A stretch of 64,000 nucleotides of DNA. It comes from Rhodocyclaceae bacterium. GTDB taxonomy: Bacteria; Pseudomonadota; Gammaproteobacteria; Burkholderiales; Rhodocyclaceae. This document shows, piece by piece, positions 29,668 to 39,398 of the stretch. The notes beneath the pieces were generated by a model. The model searched no databases, was not told the origin of the DNA, and saw nothing but the letters and a program-made list of their open reading frames with translations. A program made the position numbers and the translations under genes. The stretch is taken from assembly GCA_019455325.1 (NCBI GenBank), contig JACFMQ010000005.1:269017-333016 (forward strand). Direction: 5' to 3'. How positions within the stretch are numbered: position 1 is the stretch's first letter; every line of letters starts with the position of its first letter.

Positions 29668-30675
29668 TCAACGCGCCTCGACGGTGATCCACCAGGGCAG
29701 CGTCCGGCGCACCCGGACCGGCAGGGTGTTCTCCAGCATGGCGAGCGCGCGCTCCGGGTCGTTGGCGGGATAGACGCCCATCACGCTCAGTTCGGCCACT
29801 TCCGGCGCCACGCCGATGCGGCCCGGCCGGTAGCGGGCGAGTTCGTCGATCAGTTGCCCGAGCGGGATGTTGTCGGCCAGGAGCACGCCCCGGCGCCAGG
29901 CTTCGCGGGCGGCTTCGGCGGGTTCGAGGGCGGAGATGATGTGCCCGGTGAAGTCCGCGCGCTGTCCGGCGTCGACCCGCTGGACGGCGCCTGCCGTGTT
30001 GCGGATTTCGACGGCGCTCTCGAACACGTCGAGGCGGGTGCGCCCTTCGTCGTGGCGCACCGAGAAGCGGGTTCCCAGGGCCTGCATGCGGCCGCAGCGC
30101 GTGTCGACGCAGAACGGGCGGCCGGCGTCGTCGGCGGCGGTCTGGATCAGGATCTCGCCGGCGATCAGCCTGAGCAGGCGGATGTCGGCCCGGTAGTCCA
30201 CGCGCAGGGCGCTGCCGGTGTTGAGCCAGACCCGGCTGCCGTCGGCAAGCGCGATTTCGCGCTGTTCGCCGGTGGCGGTACGGTAGTCGGCGCTCCAGGC
30301 CATGACGATCTCGGGCAAGGGGGTATGGCGCCAGCCCAGCCAGCCGGCCAGGCCCAGCCCGAACAGGCCGGCGATGCCGTTGAGCGCCTGGCGCCGGCCG
30401 ACCGTGCCGCGCCGGGCGGCCTCGATGCCGGCCACGGCGGCCTCGCGCCCGCTGCGGCGGAGCGGATCGAAGCGCCGGCCGACCGCCTCGACGTGCGCCC
30501 AGGCGCGGGCATGCTCGGGAGATTGGGCCAGCCAGTCCCGCCAGGACTGGCGTTCCTGCTCGGTCGCGTCTTCGCTGCGCAGGGTGGCGTACCAGCTTGC
30601 CGCCTGCTCCAGGCTGTCGAAGCCCGCCTTGGCGGCGTCGTTCTCGGGCGGCGCCGGGAGATCGGTTGCCGCCAT
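29668..30675 (-). CDS. fecR: FecR-family anti-sigma regulator (module C)
   Basis: A 335-residue regulator with an N-terminal DUF4880 domain (QAASWYATLRSEDATEQERQSW), one hydrophobic segment at about 100-118 (ALNGIAGLFGLGLAGWLGW), and a FecR periplasmic domain (TATGEQREIALADGSRVWLNTGSAL). I use the ATG at 30675, 2 bp after the sigma gene stop; the longer frame overlaps the sigma coding region. It is the partner of the module C sigma factor and receptor. Confidence 0.88.
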   Translation of the reverse strand: MAATDLPAPPENDAAKAGFDSLEQAASWYATLRSEDATEQERQSWRDWLAQSPEHARAWAHVEAVGRRFDPLRRSGREAAVAGIEAARRGTVGRRQALNGIAGLFGLGLAGWLGWRHTPLPEIVMAWSADYRTATGEQREIALADGSRVWLNTGSALRVDYRADIRLLRLIAGEILIQTAADDAGRPFCVDTRCGRMQALGTRFSVRHDEGRTRLDVFESAVEIRNTAGAVQRVDAGQRADFTGHIISALEPAEAAREAWRRGVLLADNIPLGQLIDELARYRPGRIGVAPEVAELSVMGVYPANDPERALAMLENTLPVRVRRTLPWWITVEAR

Positions 30676-30677
30676 GA

Positions 30678-31199
30678 TCAGGGCGCGAGCCCGGCTTCGA
30701 TCAGGGCGCACTGCAGCATGGCCTGGGCGATGTATTTCTTGACCATGCGTTCGGAGACCCCGAGCCGGTGGGCGATCTCGCGGTAGGGCGCGCCGTCCAC
30801 CTGGGCCATGACGAACGCGGTCGCCGCCTTTTGCGGCAGACGGCGCAGCATGTCGCCGATTTCCAGCAGGGTTTCGATGATGACGGCGCGATGCTCCGGG
30901 GACGGCTCGACCGCCTCCGGCCGGGCGGCCAGGGTCTGCAGCCAGGCCTGCTCGACCTCGCGGCGGCGCCAGAGGTCGATGCACAGGCCGTTGGCCATGG
31001 TGCGCAGATAGCCGCGGGCCTGCGCCACGCTGTCGAAGCGACGCGGCGCGGCGAGCAGGCGCAGGAAGGCGTCGTGGGCCAGGTCGGCCGCGTCCGAAGC
31101 ATTGCCCAGCCGCCGCCGCAGCCAGCCCTGCAGCCAGTGGTGATGGTCGATGTACAGCAGCTCGACGGAAGACTGGGACGCGTGGTCCGATGTGCTCAC
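30678..31199 (-). CDS. fecI: FecI-type ECF sigma factor (module C)
   Basis: A 173-residue ECF sigma factor (YIDHHHWLQGWLRRRLGNASDAADLAHDAF in region 2; TAFVMAQVDGAPYREIAHRLGVSERMVKKY in region 4). It starts at GTG (31199) with GGAG upstream. It is first in the fecI-fecR-receptor order and has a strong promoter with a flanking Fur-like site. Confidence 0.9.
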   Translation of the reverse strand: MSTSDHASQSSVELLYIDHHHWLQGWLRRRLGNASDAADLAHDAFLRLLAAPRRFDSVAQARGYLRTMANGLCIDLWRRREVEQAWLQTLAARPEAVEPSPEHRAVIIETLLEIGDMLRRLPQKAATAFVMAQVDGAPYREIAHRLGVSERMVKKYIAQAMLQCALIEAGLAP

Positions 31200-31235
31200 G
31201 GGACGACTCCGGGGCGCGCGCTGCGTCGCGTCAAA

Positions 31236-31279
31236 TGGGAATTGGTCTCAATTATCCATGTCGACCGCCTTGGCGGCAA
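31236..31279 (-). promoter_or_regulatory. Promoter and Fur-like operator of fecI (module C)
   Basis: On the minus strand, -35 TTGCCG (31274-31279), 17-bp spacer, -10 GATAAT (31251-31256). The dyad TGAGACC-A-ATTCCCA (31236-31250) directly abuts the -10 box and matches the Fur 7-1-7 consensus at 9 of 14 positions. Confidence 0.6.
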
Positions 31280-31415
31280 TTCCGGCGGCGCGGGCCGGAT
31301 GTCCCATTTTCGGCGAGGCCCATCCAGGGTTTGGGCAAGGCGGGGCCGTTGGCGAGCAGGCGCCGCGCCCCGAGCGGTAGGCGCGGCGAATCGTCTTCAG
31401 GATGGGGGCTGGGGC

Positions 31416-31610
31416 TCAGTCGTCGTGCGGCGGCGCGTCCGCGGGCAGCCCCGCCTCCTGCGCCGGCACGCGGTACGATTCGTCGGCCCAGCAGCCGAGG
31501 TCGATCAGCTTGCAGCGCTCGGAGCAGAACGGGCGCCACTTGTTCTCCGGATTCCAGACGGACTCCGCCCCGCACTGCGGGCAGCGTACCTTCGGCGGCG
31601 TCGACGCCAT
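31416..31610 (-). CDS. yacG: DNA gyrase inhibitor YacG
   Basis: A 64-residue zinc-finger protein. The four zinc ligands are visible: CPQC near residue 10, and FCSERC at about 29-34, within the family pattern VxCPxCG...W......RPFCSxRCxxIDLG.W. YacG binds gyrase and inhibits its activity. In E. coli it lies in mutT-yacG-zapD-coaE; here it is separated from zapD by a toxin-antitoxin pair and from mutT by about 20 kb. The start at 31610 overlaps the stop of a 29-codon frame by one base. Confidence 0.92.
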   Translation of the reverse strand: MASTPPKVRCPQCGAESVWNPENKWRPFCSERCKLIDLGCWADESYRVPAQEAGLPADAPPHDD

Positions 31611-31699
31611 CAGAGGCCAACCTGAGCGGGTAGCGAGGGGTTCCCCATCGGCACGGCCGTTTTGATGCGAACCAATTCCTGCCTTGCTGTAGTTTTCAT
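31610..31699 (-). CDS. Possible 29-residue upstream small ORF, coupled to yacG
   Basis: An ATG at 31699 preceded by GAGGG opens a 29-codon frame ([20 protein letters not shown], then PSLPAQVGL) ending in TGATG, which shares a base with the yacG start. The layout suggests translational coupling. I recognise no family. It may instead be debris left when the toxin-antitoxin pair entered between yacG and zapD. Confidence 0.3.
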   Translation of the reverse strand: MKTTARQELVRIKTAVPMGNPSLPAQVGL

Positions 31700-31771
31700 T
31701 GCACCCTCTTCGTATGTCTTCTGGTGAATTCGCCAGGGCAAGCCGGCAAGGAGTTCCGGCTGCTCTGCGGT

Positions 31772-32068
31772 TCAGCTCAGTGCGCTCAGCACCGCACCAG
31801 GGTCTTTCTCGATCACGTTCAGCAGTACCAGCGCCGGTCCCTGCGGCGTGCGGTCGCCGCGCTCCCAGTGACGCAGCGTGGCCACGGAAAAGCCGAAGCG
31901 CGCGGCGAACTGCTCCTGTGTCATCGCGACGCGGCGCCGCAGCGCCTTCACATCCACGGGATGGGGACGATACACCCGGACACCCGCGTTCGCCTCGCCC
32001 TGCGCGTGCGCGATGGCTTCCTGAAGTCCTTGCCTGATGCTGTCGAATGCCTTGCCCACGTCCCTCAC
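31772..32068 (-). CDS. XRE/HTH antitoxin (HigA-like)
   Basis: A 98-residue protein with a helix-turn-helix in its C-terminal half ([20 protein letters not shown] then [17 protein letters not shown]), the form seen in HigA/NadS-type antitoxins. It lies downstream of the toxin and overlaps it by 4 nt (ATGA), the toxin-first order typical of higBA. It should neutralise the toxin and repress the operon. Confidence 0.85.
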   Translation of the reverse strand: MRDVGKAFDSIRQGLQEAIAHAQGEANAGVRVYRPHPVDVKALRRRVAMTQEQFAARFGFSVATLRHWERGDRTPQGPALVLLNVIEKDPGAVLSALS

Positions 32069-32400
32069 TCCTCAATCCATGTCGCCACCAGGGCGCCCAC
32101 CAGTTCCGCCAGCACGTTGCGCTCCGCCTTGCTCAGGTTCGCCCGCTCGTTCTTGGCGAAGAGCGTCAGCAGGTAGAGGGGCATCGCATCGCTGTAAAAA
32201 TAGTAGATCACCCGCACACCGCCGCTTTTCCCCCGCCCGCCGCGCGCCCAGCGCAGCTTGCGCACGCCGCCGGTGCCTTCCATGAGGTCGCCGGCGCGGG
32301 GGTGGGCGGCCAGGTAGTGCAGCACGTCCCGTCTCTCGTCGTCGCTCAGCAGCTTGTCGGCGCGGTGGATGTACTCGGGGGTTTCGGCGACGGTTTGCAC
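32065..32400 (-). CDS. RelE/HigB-family toxin
   Basis: A 111-residue RelE-superfamily toxin. Features are the [25 protein letters not shown] core and [19 protein letters not shown], the usual HigB/RelE C-terminal pattern. Such toxins cleave mRNA on the ribosome. The pair lies between yacG and zapD, which are adjacent in most relatives. No gene is seen in 32401-32515. Confidence 0.87.
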   Translation of the reverse strand: MQTVAETPEYIHRADKLLSDDERRDVLHYLAAHPRAGDLMEGTGGVRKLRWARGGRGKSGGVRVIYYFYSDAMPLYLLTLFAKNERANLSKAERNVLAELVGALVATWIEE

Positions 32401-32515
32401 AGGATCGGATTGTAATCCGCTGGATTAGTTCATGCCATCCCGGCAAGGGGGCAGCCGGCCGGCTCGTCGACCGTGCCACCGTCGCTCTCGCGGTCTTGAA
32501 TCGTCCTGAACGTCG

Positions 32516-33271
32516 TTACAGGCTGCAGAAGGTCATGTCGAAGGCCACCTCGCGGTCGCAGGGGCGCGGCCGCAGGTCGCCGTCGGGCGAGGTGAAGCGG
32601 ATGTTCAGCGCGTATTTGTTGGCGCTGATCTCGGGGATGCTCGGATCGCCGGCGTGCACGGCCACGCGCACCATTTGCGCGGCGCTGCCGCCGAGCATCA
32701 TCTGGAAGGTGCCGTGCTTCGCCATCTGGTGTTCCGGCCGGCCGCTGGCGCGCAGCAGGCGGAGCACGATGGCCAGTCCGTCGCGCAGCGGCAGCAGCGG
32801 CTTCAGCCAGCCGAGGACGGCGCCGCGCCGCGCCTCCACCGGCTGGTGCAGCCAGTAGTGGTACGACGGCAGGTCGAACTCGCAGACGCCGCCGGGAATC
32901 GCGGCGCGGCTCTTGATGCCCATCAGCCAGTCGTTCTCGCGCAGGTAGTGGCCCATCTTGCCGGTCATCGCCAGCAGCGCGGCGGCGGCCTGCTCGATTT
33001 CGTAGAGCGCGCTGGAAAGGGCTTCCTCGGAAATCTCGGGATTGTTGCGGAAGGCGAGCAGCGTCTGCCGCTGCCGTTCGAGTTCCTGGATCAGGTCCAT
33101 CTTGAGGTCGGCGCGGCCGGCGACCTCGAGGATTTCGAAGAGCGTGACCAGCGCGACGTGGTGTTCCTGCGGGCCGTCGTGCTGCAGGAAGTGCGTGGCC
33201 TTGTCGAACAGATCCTCCAGGCGCAGCAGGGTACGGATGCGCTCGTTGAAGGGGTATTCGTAGATAATCAC
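32516..33271 (-). CDS. zapD: Cell division protein ZapD
   Basis: A 251-residue FtsZ-bundling protein (DUF1342). It begins with the family signature IIYEYPFNERIRTLLRLEDL and keeps YHYWLHQP in the middle and FDMTFC at the C-terminus. It acts at the Z-ring in the cytoplasm. The start is GTG at 33271. It lies next to coaE in the conserved coaE-zapD-yacG order. Confidence 0.93.
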   Translation of the reverse strand: MIIYEYPFNERIRTLLRLEDLFDKATHFLQHDGPQEHHVALVTLFEILEVAGRADLKMDLIQELERQRQTLLAFRNNPEISEEALSSALYEIEQAAAALLAMTGKMGHYLRENDWLMGIKSRAAIPGGVCEFDLPSYHYWLHQPVEARRGAVLGWLKPLLPLRDGLAIVLRLLRASGRPEHQMAKHGTFQMMLGGSAAQMVRVAVHAGDPSIPEISANKYALNIRFTSPDGDLRPRPCDREVAFDMTFCSL

Positions 33272-33331
33272 GCCGCAGGCCGATCGTGTAGGCGGAAAAT
33301 GCTTGGATTCTGAATCATTTGCAGCAAAATC

Positions 33332-33949
33332 TCAACGGTTTGCCTTAACTTTGGTCAAGGCCGCCTGCAGGTACGCGCGGTGCAGGCGCTCGACCTGCGC
33401 CGGCAGGGCCTCCGGCGGGCCGTCGTTGTCGATGACGTCGTCGGCGGCGGCGAGCCGCGCCTGGCGCGGAGCCTGGGCGGCGAGGATGGCGTGTGCCTCG
33501 GCCGCGCTCATGCCGCTGCGCGCCGTCACGCGCGCCACCTGCGTGGCCTCGGCGCAGTCGACGACGAGGATGCGGTCGCAGCGTTCGGCGTAGTTGCCGG
33601 ACTCGACCAGCAGCGGCACGGCGAGGATCACATAGGGCGCCGTCGCCGCCCGGCAGCGGCGGTCCGCCTCGGCGCCGATCAGCGGATGCAGGATGCCTTC
33701 CAGCCGCGCCTTCGCCGCCGGGTCGGCGAAGACCTGCGTGCGCATCGCCGGCCGGTCGAGCGCGCCGTCGGCCCGCCGCGCGCCGTCGCCGAAGGCGGCG
33801 ACGATCGCCGGCATGGCGGCGCCGTCCGGGCCGGTCAGTTCATGGGCGATGGCGTCGGTGTCGACGAGCGCGGCGCCGCGCGCGACGAACAGCTCGGCGA
33901 CCGTGCTCTTGCCGCTGCCGATGCCACCGGTGAGGCCGACGACGAACAT
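33332..33949 (-). CDS. coaE: Dephospho-CoA kinase
   Basis: A 205-residue P-loop kinase for the last step of coenzyme A synthesis (3'-phosphorylation of dephospho-CoA). Walker A is GLTGGIGSGKST at residues 5-16, followed by DTDAIAHELT and VPLLVESG. I chose the ATG at 33949, one base before the SPOR gene stop; a GTG at 33961 would overlap that gene. The window also holds coaX for the first CoA step. Confidence 0.93.
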   Translation of the reverse strand: MFVVGLTGGIGSGKSTVAELFVARGAALVDTDAIAHELTGPDGAAMPAIVAAFGDGARRADGALDRPAMRTQVFADPAAKARLEGILHPLIGAEADRRCRAATAPYVILAVPLLVESGNYAERCDRILVVDCAEATQVARVTARSGMSAAEAHAILAAQAPRQARLAAADDVIDNDGPPEALPAQVERLHRAYLQAALTKVKANR

Positions 33950-33950
33950 C

Positions 33951-34685
33951 TCAGTCCGCACCGCAGGCGGCCTGGCGGGCCGCCGGCAGGAGCGCGCGTA
34001 CGGCCTCGCCGGCCGCGGCGACGAGCGCGGCCGGGCCGCTCGCCTCGATCGTCACCGCCGTCCTGCCGTTGCCCGTGCGGCCGCCGACGAGCGCGCTGCG
34101 CACACCCTTGGCGCGCAGCGCGTTCAGGTGCGCTTCGGCGGCCGGCGCGCTGGAAAAGATGCCGAGCGAGATGGCGTGGCGGTTCGGGCCGGCCTCCTGG
34201 ATGATGAAATAGTCGGTGACGCCGAGGCGGCGTATCTCGCCGGCCTTTTTCTCGGCGTCGGCCTTGCTCGCCTGCGGCGGAATGAAGACCCACCAGGATT
34301 TCGCGTCCGGCGCGCTGTGGCGGACGCGGCGCAGCGCCGCGAAGCGCTCGCCGGCGAGCGCCGCGTCGAGCGCATCGGCGTCGCGCGCGGTCAGCCCGGT
34401 CCAGGCGAGGCAGCGGGCGGATTCGGGCGCCGTCGCGGATTTGCCCGGCGCGCCACCGGCTTCGTCCGCCGCCTTGCCGGCGGCCTCATCCGCGCCTTGC
34501 GGGCCGGCTGCGCCGTCGCCGTGGGCGCCCGGCGGTTCGTCGCGGGAGACGACGACGAGGCGCTCGGGCGCGATCTGCCGGCCGAGGCGCGCCGCGTCCG
34601 GGCTCTCCGCCTGGCCGAAGTAGCCCTGCGTCCAGGCGAAGAAGACCAGGTTGGCGAGGACCAGCAGGAAAACGAAGGCGCGCAT
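33951..34685 (-). CDS. SPOR-domain membrane protein
   Basis: A 244-residue protein. The N-terminal membrane anchor (AFVFLLVLANLVFFAW) is followed by a Pro/Ala-rich linker and a C-terminal SPOR-type domain (about 120-205; WWVFIPPQASKADAEKKAGE, ISLGIFSSAPAAEAHLNAL). SPOR domains bind septal peptidoglycan lacking stem peptides, so a role at the division site or envelope is likely. It is packed tightly between coaE and the TrpB2 gene in one apparent operon. Confidence 0.75.
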   Translation of the reverse strand: MRAFVFLLVLANLVFFAWTQGYFGQAESPDAARLGRQIAPERLVVVSRDEPPGAHGDGAAGPQGADEAAGKAADEAGGAPGKSATAPESARCLAWTGLTARDADALDAALAGERFAALRRVRHSAPDAKSWWVFIPPQASKADAEKKAGEIRRLGVTDYFIIQEAGPNRHAISLGIFSSAPAAEAHLNALRAKGVRSALVGGRTGNGRTAVTIEASGPAALVAAAGEAVRALLPAARQAACGAD

Positions 34686-34694
34686 GGGGCCGCG

Positions 34695-36059
34695 TCAGCC
34701 GACCTTCGGCAGGTGCGCGAGCGAAGCGGCGATGGCCTCGGCCGGGTACGCGTAGTCCTCCAGTTCGCCGGCGAAGTAGCGGTCGTAGGCGGCCATGTCG
34801 AAGTGGCCGTGGCCGGTGAGGTTGAAGAGGATGGTCTTCGGCTCGCCGGTGGCCTTGCATTTCAGCGCCTCGTCGACGGCCGCGCGGATTGCGTGGCACG
34901 ACTCCGGCGCCGGGACGATGCCCTCGGCGCGCGCGAACTGCACGCCGGCCTCGAAGGTGGCGAGCTGCGGCACGGCCACGGCCTCGATCAGCTTCTCGTG
35001 GTAGAGCTGCGAGACGAGCTGCGAATCGCCGTGGTAGCGAAGCCCCCCGGCGTGGATGCCGGGCGGCATGAAGTCGTGGCCGAGCGTGTACATCTTCATC
35101 AGCGGCGTGTAGCCGGAGGCGTCGCCGAAGTCGTAGGCGTAGTGGCCGCGCGTCAGCGTCGGGCACGAGGTCGGTTCGACGGCGATGCAGCGCAGGTGCT
35201 GCGCGCGCCGGTCGCCGGCCGCCTTGTCGGCGAGGAAGGGGAAGGCGATGCCGCCGAGCGACGAGCCGCCGCCGCAGGGGCCGACGATCACGTCCGGATA
35301 GAGGCCGATCTTCTCGAACTGCTTCTTCGCTTCCAGGCCGATGATCGTCTGGTGCAGCACCACGTGGTTGAGCACCGAGCCGAGGCCGTAGGTGGTGTCG
35401 GCGCGCGACGCCGCCTCTTCCACGGCCTCCGAGATGGCGAGGCCGAGCGAGCCTTCGTTGTCCGGGTCGAGCGCCAGCGCCCGGCGGCCGGCCTCGGTCA
35501 TGTCGGTCGGGCTGGCGAAGACCTCGGCGCCCCAGGTCTGCATCAGCGAGCGGCGGAACGGCTTCTGCCGGTAGCTGATCTTGACCATGTAGATGCGCAC
35601 GGCGATGCCGAACATCTGGCCGGCGAAGGCGAGCGACGAGCCCCACTGGCCGGCGCCGGTCTCGGTGGTCATGCGGCGGATGCCGGCGGCGTGATTGTAG
35701 AAAGCCTGCGGCACGGCCGAGTTCGGCTTGTGCGAACCGGCCGGCGAGACGCCTTCGTTCTTGTAGAAGATCTTCGCCGGCGTGCCCAGCGCCTGTTCGA
35801 GGCGCACGGCGCGGCACAGCGGCGCCGGCCGCCACAGCGCGTAGATCTGCCGCACTTCCTCGGGAATCTCGATCCAGCGCTGTGCGGACATTTCCTGTTC
35901 GAGGATGTTGTCCGGGAAGATTTCGGCCATCTTCGCCGGCGGCACCGGCAGGCCGTCCGGCCCGAGCGGCGGCGCCGGCGGATTTGCCATGTCGGCGACG
36001 ACGTTGTACCAGTGGGTCGGAATCTCGCTCTGGTCGAGCAGGATGCGCGTGGCTTGCAT
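34695..36059 (-). CDS. TrpB2-type PLP enzyme (tryptophan synthase beta-like)
   Basis: A 454-residue PLP-dependent enzyme of the TrpB2 subfamily, longer than TrpB1 at the N-terminus. The PLP lysine lies in GSHKPNSA; phosphate-binding GPCGGGSS and LTGHGHFD are present. TrpB2 enzymes convert indole and serine to tryptophan but pair poorly with TrpA, and may instead salvage indole. No trpA is adjacent. The start is the ATG at 36059 with GGGGA upstream; the frame remains open upstream into repeat copy 1 but that part is not coding by similarity. Confidence 0.88.
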   Translation of the reverse strand: MQATRILLDQSEIPTHWYNVVADMANPPAPPLGPDGLPVPPAKMAEIFPDNILEQEMSAQRWIEIPEEVRQIYALWRPAPLCRAVRLEQALGTPAKIFYKNEGVSPAGSHKPNSAVPQAFYNHAAGIRRMTTETGAGQWGSSLAFAGQMFGIAVRIYMVKISYRQKPFRRSLMQTWGAEVFASPTDMTEAGRRALALDPDNEGSLGLAISEAVEEAASRADTTYGLGSVLNHVVLHQTIIGLEAKKQFEKIGLYPDVIVGPCGGGSSLGGIAFPFLADKAAGDRRAQHLRCIAVEPTSCPTLTRGHYAYDFGDASGYTPLMKMYTLGHDFMPPGIHAGGLRYHGDSQLVSQLYHEKLIEAVAVPQLATFEAGVQFARAEGIVPAPESCHAIRAAVDEALKCKATGEPKTILFNLTGHGHFDMAAYDRYFAGELEDYAYPAEAIAASLAHLPKVG

Positions 36060-36108
36060 GGAGTCCCCGTGTTGCCTGTTTTTCGAGCAGGGGAGTATAG
36101 ATGAACAT

Positions 36109-36203
36109 CCACCGCAGAGGCGCGGAGGCGCGGAGATTCGCAGAGAAAACCAAAGCAAGGACTTTCTCTGCGTTTCCTCTGCGTCTCTGCGCCTCTGCGG
36201 TGG
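36109..36203. repeat. Palindromic GCAGAG repeat, copy 1
   Basis: The outer arms CCACCGCAGAGG and CCTCTGCGGTGG are perfect inverted repeats. Inside are tandem GC(A/G)GAG-type units and a 40-bp core (ATTCGCAGAG...CTCTGCGTTTC). It lies between the TrpB2 start and the coaX stop. Related copies are at 37836, 53846 and 56059. Confidence 0.85.
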
Positions 36204-36222
36204 GTGTGCGGTTTTCAGGTAC

Positions 36223-36945
36223 TCACGCCGTCGCCGCGAAGCGCGCGAGGCCGTCGAGGATGAGGTGTTCGGCCGCTTCCGCCGGCACGTTCAGGTGACG
36301 GACGAGGCGCGCCGCGCCGCCGCCGGTGACCAGGCAGCGCGCGCCGGGTTCGCCGGCGATCGCCGCGAAGGCGCGTTCGACGGCGCCGAGCTGGGCGGCG
36401 AGGCAGCCGCTGACGATGGCGTCGCCGGTGTTCGTCGGCGCCGGTCGGAACTCGCCGTCGGCGAACGGCAGTTGCGCGGTGTTGCCGGCGAGCGCGGCGC
36501 GCATCAGGTCGAAGCCGGGCAGGATGGCGCCGCCGCGGAAGCGGCCGTCGGCGTCGAGTCGGTCGATGGTCGTCGCCGTGCCGGCGCAGACGACCAGGCA
36601 GGCATCGGCGCAGCGGCCGCGCGCGCCGACGAGCGCCGCCCAGCGGTCGGCGCCGAGCTGCGCCGGCTGCTCGTAGCCGTTCTGCACGCCGCAGCATTCG
36701 GCGCTGGCGGCGAAGCGGCGGAGGTCGGCGCCGGCCGGCAGCGCGCCGACGATGGCGTCGCGCACCGCGTCGCCGGCGACGTTGCAGAGCACGATGCGCG
36801 CGCCGTGCGGCCAGCCGGCGGCGACCGCGGCGAGCGAGGCCGCGGCGGCGGTCGGCAGCGCGCCGACGGCCGACCAGCGCCCGTCGTCGTCGCGCACGCC
36901 CCACTTGATGCGCGTGTTGCCGGCGTCGATGGCGACGATGCACAT
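36223..36945 (-). CDS. coaX: Type III pantothenate kinase
   Basis: A 240-residue ASKHA-fold kinase for the first step of CoA synthesis. The N-terminal phosphate loop is IDAGNTRIKWG; CAGTATTIDRLDADG supplies the second phosphate site and catalytic region; TGGGA is near the C-terminus. It lies 3 bp after birA in the birA-coaX order common in betaproteobacteria and is probably co-transcribed with it. Confidence 0.92.
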   Translation of the reverse strand: MCIVAIDAGNTRIKWGVRDDDGRWSAVGALPTAAAASLAAVAAGWPHGARIVLCNVAGDAVRDAIVGALPAGADLRRFAASAECCGVQNGYEQPAQLGADRWAALVGARGRCADACLVVCAGTATTIDRLDADGRFRGGAILPGFDLMRAALAGNTAQLPFADGEFRPAPTNTGDAIVSGCLAAQLGAVERAFAAIAGEPGARCLVTGGGAARLVRHLNVPAEAAEHLILDGLARFAATA

Positions 36946-36948
36946 GGC

Positions 36949-37755
36949 TCAGGCGCCGCGCAGCGAGAGGTCGCCGGAGAGGCAGCGCTCGACGCCGGCC
37001 GCCGTCTCGACGAGCAGCGCGCCGTCGACGTCGGCGCCGCGGCAGGCGCCTTCGAGCGTGACGCGGCCGTCGCGCAACACGCGTACCGGCGCGTCCTGCC
37101 AGGCGTGCAGCGCCTGCCATTCGTCGCGCAGCGCCGGGAAGCCGCCGGCGGCGAAGCGGTCGAGCGCCGGCGCCAGCGCGCGCAGTAGCGCGGCGAGCAG
37201 CGCGTGGCGTTCGGGCAGCGCCGGCAGCGCGTCGGCGAGCGTCGCGGGCGGCGTTGCCGGCAGCGCCGGGGATAGCGCGGCGTCCGCGGGCGGCGGCAGC
37301 AGGTTGAGGCCGATGCCGATCACCGCCGTCACGCCGCGCCGTTCGCCGGCCAGTTCGACGAGGATACCGGCCAGCTTGCCGCCGGCGAGCAGCACGTCGT
37401 TCGGCCATTTCAGCGCGACGCCGCGTGCGCCGAGCGCGGCCAGCGCGTCGGCGACGGCGACGCCGACGGCGAGCGAGAGGCCGGCGAGGCGCTCGACGCC
37501 CCCGTCGAAGCGCCAGAGCAGCGAGAAGGTCAGGCTGGCCTCCGGCGACGAGGCCCAGTGCCGGCCGCGCCGGCCGCGGCCGGCGGTCTGCCGGTCGACG
37601 ACGAGAACGCTGCCGGAGGCGGCGCCGGCAGCGGCGCGTTCGAGCAGCAGGTCGCTGGAAGAACTGCCCTCGGCCAGTGCGTCGACGTCGAAGCGGGCGG
37701 CGAGGGCGCCGAGCAGGGGTTTCAGGCGGGCGGGGTCGATCGATGCGGCGGACAT
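36949..37755 (-). CDS. birA: Biotin-[acetyl-CoA-carboxylase] ligase
   Basis: A 268-residue biotin protein ligase. The ATP/biotin loop reads TAGRGRRGRHW (about residues 57-67), followed by LKWPNDVLLAGGKLAGILVEL with the catalytic Lys. It lacks the N-terminal winged-helix of E. coli BirA, so it should attach biotin to AccB but not repress biotin genes. Confidence 0.92.
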   Translation of the reverse strand: MSAASIDPARLKPLLGALAARFDVDALAEGSSSSDLLLERAAAGAASGSVLVVDRQTAGRGRRGRHWASSPEASLTFSLLWRFDGGVERLAGLSLAVGVAVADALAALGARGVALKWPNDVLLAGGKLAGILVELAGERRGVTAVIGIGLNLLPPPADAALSPALPATPPATLADALPALPERHALLAALLRALAPALDRFAAGGFPALRDEWQALHAWQDAPVRVLRDGRVTLEGACRGADVDGALLVETAAGVERCLSGDLSLRGA

Positions 37756-37835
37756 GGCCGCATTATCGCCGAATCCGCCCGGCGCAGCGCCCGTGAACGC
37801 GCGGGGCCAGGGCGATCACATGAAAAGGCGAACGT

Positions 37836-37924
37836 CCACCGCAGAGGCGCAGAGACGCAGAGGTAACGCAGAGAAATGCCTTGCCTCGGTTTTCCTCTGC
37901 GAATCTCTGCGTCTCTGCGGTAGG
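37836..37924. repeat. Palindromic GCAGAG repeat, copy 2
   Basis: CCACCGCAGAGGCGCAGAG at one end and CTCTGCGGTAGG at the other. The flanks (CATGAAAAGGC before, TGTTTACGCCGTTCA after) are shared with copy 4, but the central 42 bp is in the opposite orientation to copy 4. It lies between birA and ntrC. Confidence 0.85.
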
Positions 37925-37936
37925 TGTTTACGCCGT

Positions 37937-39349
<1,413 letters not shown>

Positions 39350-39398
39350 GGTCTTTTCATCGCGCTTTCGTAAGTGTCGCCGGCATCCATAGCGAGTT

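Noticed and set aside
36109-37924. CRISPR-like array in the GCAGAG repeats
   Set aside because: The units are 6-8 bp, lie within hairpin arms and lack regular unique spacers or cas genes.
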